DNA of 5,325 nt from Flavobacterium sp. Lineage in GTDB: Bacteria > Bacteroidota > Bacteroidia > Flavobacteriales > Flavobacteriaceae. A program made the translations under genes and the position numbers. Location of the stretch: positions 1 to 5,325 of the forward strand of contig JAHRWO010000249.1 of the NCBI GenBank assembly GCA_019105125.1, in the 5' to 3' direction. Every line of letters begins with the position of its first letter. The first letter of the stretch is position 1. This document shows, in pieces, positions 4,677-5,325 of this stretch. A model generated the notes under the pieces. The model was not told the origin of the DNA and searched no databases. It saw only the letters and a list, made by a program, of their open reading frames with translations.

Positions 4677-5325
4677 ATGAAAAAAATAATAACAATAATC
4701 ACTTTGTCTTCATTAATCTTAACTTCTTGTGGAAGTGATAAAAAAGAAAATGTAGCAGATTTACCTGCAATTTCAGTAAAAGTAGCTGGGAATTCAGGAA
4801 ATTCAAATAGTCCGTATGTAACGGCAAGTGGGAAAATTGAATCTGAAAATAGTGCCAATTTAAGTACTAGAATGATGGGTTATGTAACCAAAGTAAATGT
4901 AAAAGTGGGACAAAATGTTTCGGCTGGGCAACTTTTGGTAAGCATCAATAATACGGATTTACAAGCTAAAAAAGCACAAGTAGATGCTTCCATCACACAA
5001 GCTACAGCTGCTTATAACAATGCCAAAAAAGATTATGATCGTTTTGTGAATTTGTTTGCACAACAATCGGCTTCTCAAAAAGAATTAGATGATATGACGG
5101 CTCGCTACGAAATGGCAAAAGCAGGATTAGAAGCAGTGAAACAAATGCGTAATGAAGTTATGGCGCAGTTTTCTTATTCAAACATTACTGCTCCATTTTC
5201 AGGAACGGTTACTAATACTTTCGTAAAAGAAGGCGATATGGCCAATCCAGGAATGCCTTTAGTAAGTATTGAAGGCGCTTCAAGATTACAAGTAACGGCA
5301 ATGGTTTCGGAAAGTGATATTTCGA
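4677..5325 (+). CDS. RND efflux periplasmic adaptor (membrane fusion lipoprotein), N-terminal part
   Basis: An open frame of 216 residues continuing past the right edge. It starts at ATG 4677, four bases after the tolC stop. Residues 1-17 are a lipoprotein signal with lipobox LTSC, so Cys18 would be lipidated. Next come a first beta segment (about 46-65), a lipoyl/barrel-sandwich half (GYVTKVNVKVGQNVSAGQLL, 68-87), and an alpha-helical hairpin of about 95-165, rich in Ala, Gln and Lys, that docks on TolC. The second lipoyl half is FSYSNITAPFSGTVTNTFVKEGD (165-187), then the start of the beta-barrel domain (LQVTAMVSESDIS, 204-216). This order is standard for HlyD/AcrA-type adaptors, which link an inner-membrane RND permease to TolC. 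Full-length proteins have about 350-400 residues, so a little over half is present. The permease gene is expected next. It is co-transcribed with tolC. Confidence 0.94.
   Translation, partial: MKKIITIITLSSLILTSCGSDKKENVADLPAISVKVAGNSGNSNSPYVTASGKIESENSANLSTRMMGYVTKVNVKVGQNVSAGQLLVSINNTDLQAKKAQVDASITQATAAYNNAKKDYDRFVNLFAQQSASQKELDDMTARYEMAKAGLEAVKQMRNEVMAQFSYSNITAPFSGTVTNTFVKEGDMANPGMPLVSIEGASRLQVTAMVSESDIS

Noticed and set aside
4728..4760. Surface lipoprotein export signal after the lipobox Cys of the adaptor (GSDKKEN)
   Set aside because: A few charged residues follow the Cys, but an RND adaptor must work in the periplasm and the sequence is not a convincing match to the acidic export signals known in Flavobacteriaceae.
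4878..4889. GGTTATGTAACC inside the adaptor gene as another operator copy
   Set aside because: The arms are GGTTA and TAACC with a two-base centre, a different motif from GTAAC-N4-GTTAC, and it lies in coding sequence that encodes the conserved lipoyl region.

Overview
The window looks like chromosome of a member of the Flavobacteriaceae, probably Flavobacterium or a close relative. The DNA is AT-rich, leaders lack clear Shine-Dalgarno sequences, and promoters carry the Bacteroidetes -7 element TAnnTTTG. One protein carries a type IX secretion sorting domain. All supported genes read on the + strand.

Layout. Positions 1-474 hold the C-terminal third of an MBOAT-family O-acyltransferase (AlgI-like), cut by the window edge. 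A small two-helix membrane protein of the DUF6132 type follows (533-736). Next come a 107-residue exported protein of unknown function (792-1115) and a 532-residue Kelch-like protein with a C-terminal T9SS sorting domain (1178-2776). A 68-residue exported Lys/Cys-rich protein (2886-3092) ends at a strong terminator. After a 272-base intergenic region, an efflux operon begins with a TolC-family outer-membrane protein (3365-4672). A lipoprotein RND/MFP periplasmic adaptor starts four bases later (4677) and runs off the right edge. An RND permease is expected just outside.

The most interesting content is regulatory. A 14-bp palindrome, GTAAC-N4-GTTAC, occurs three times exactly (474-487, 745-758, 3293-3306) and twice with one mismatch (3143-3156, 3271-3284), always between genes. 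Four of the five copies sit 21-22 bases upstream of a perfect TAnnTTTG element, and none of these promoters has a -33 TTG at the usual spacing. The 5-N4-5 shape and a centre near -43 are what a CRP/FNR-family activator in a class II position would give. The sites precede the DUF6132 gene, the 107-residue protein, the tolC operon (two sites 22 bp apart) and a promoter with no gene behind it.

That last promoter (3143-3186) lies between two intrinsic terminators. It would make an RNA of about 79 nt (around 3192-3270) with an AT-rich hairpin and then a terminator hairpin with a U-rich tail. I propose it as an undescribed small RNA co-regulated with the efflux operon, similar in logic to FNR-dependent FnrS of E. 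coli.

Taken together, the window suggests a local regulon of a redox, nitrosative or metal-responsive CRP/FNR-type regulator. It would join a tripartite efflux pump, small envelope proteins and a candidate small RNA. The regulator's identity and signal are inference; no regulator gene is in the window.
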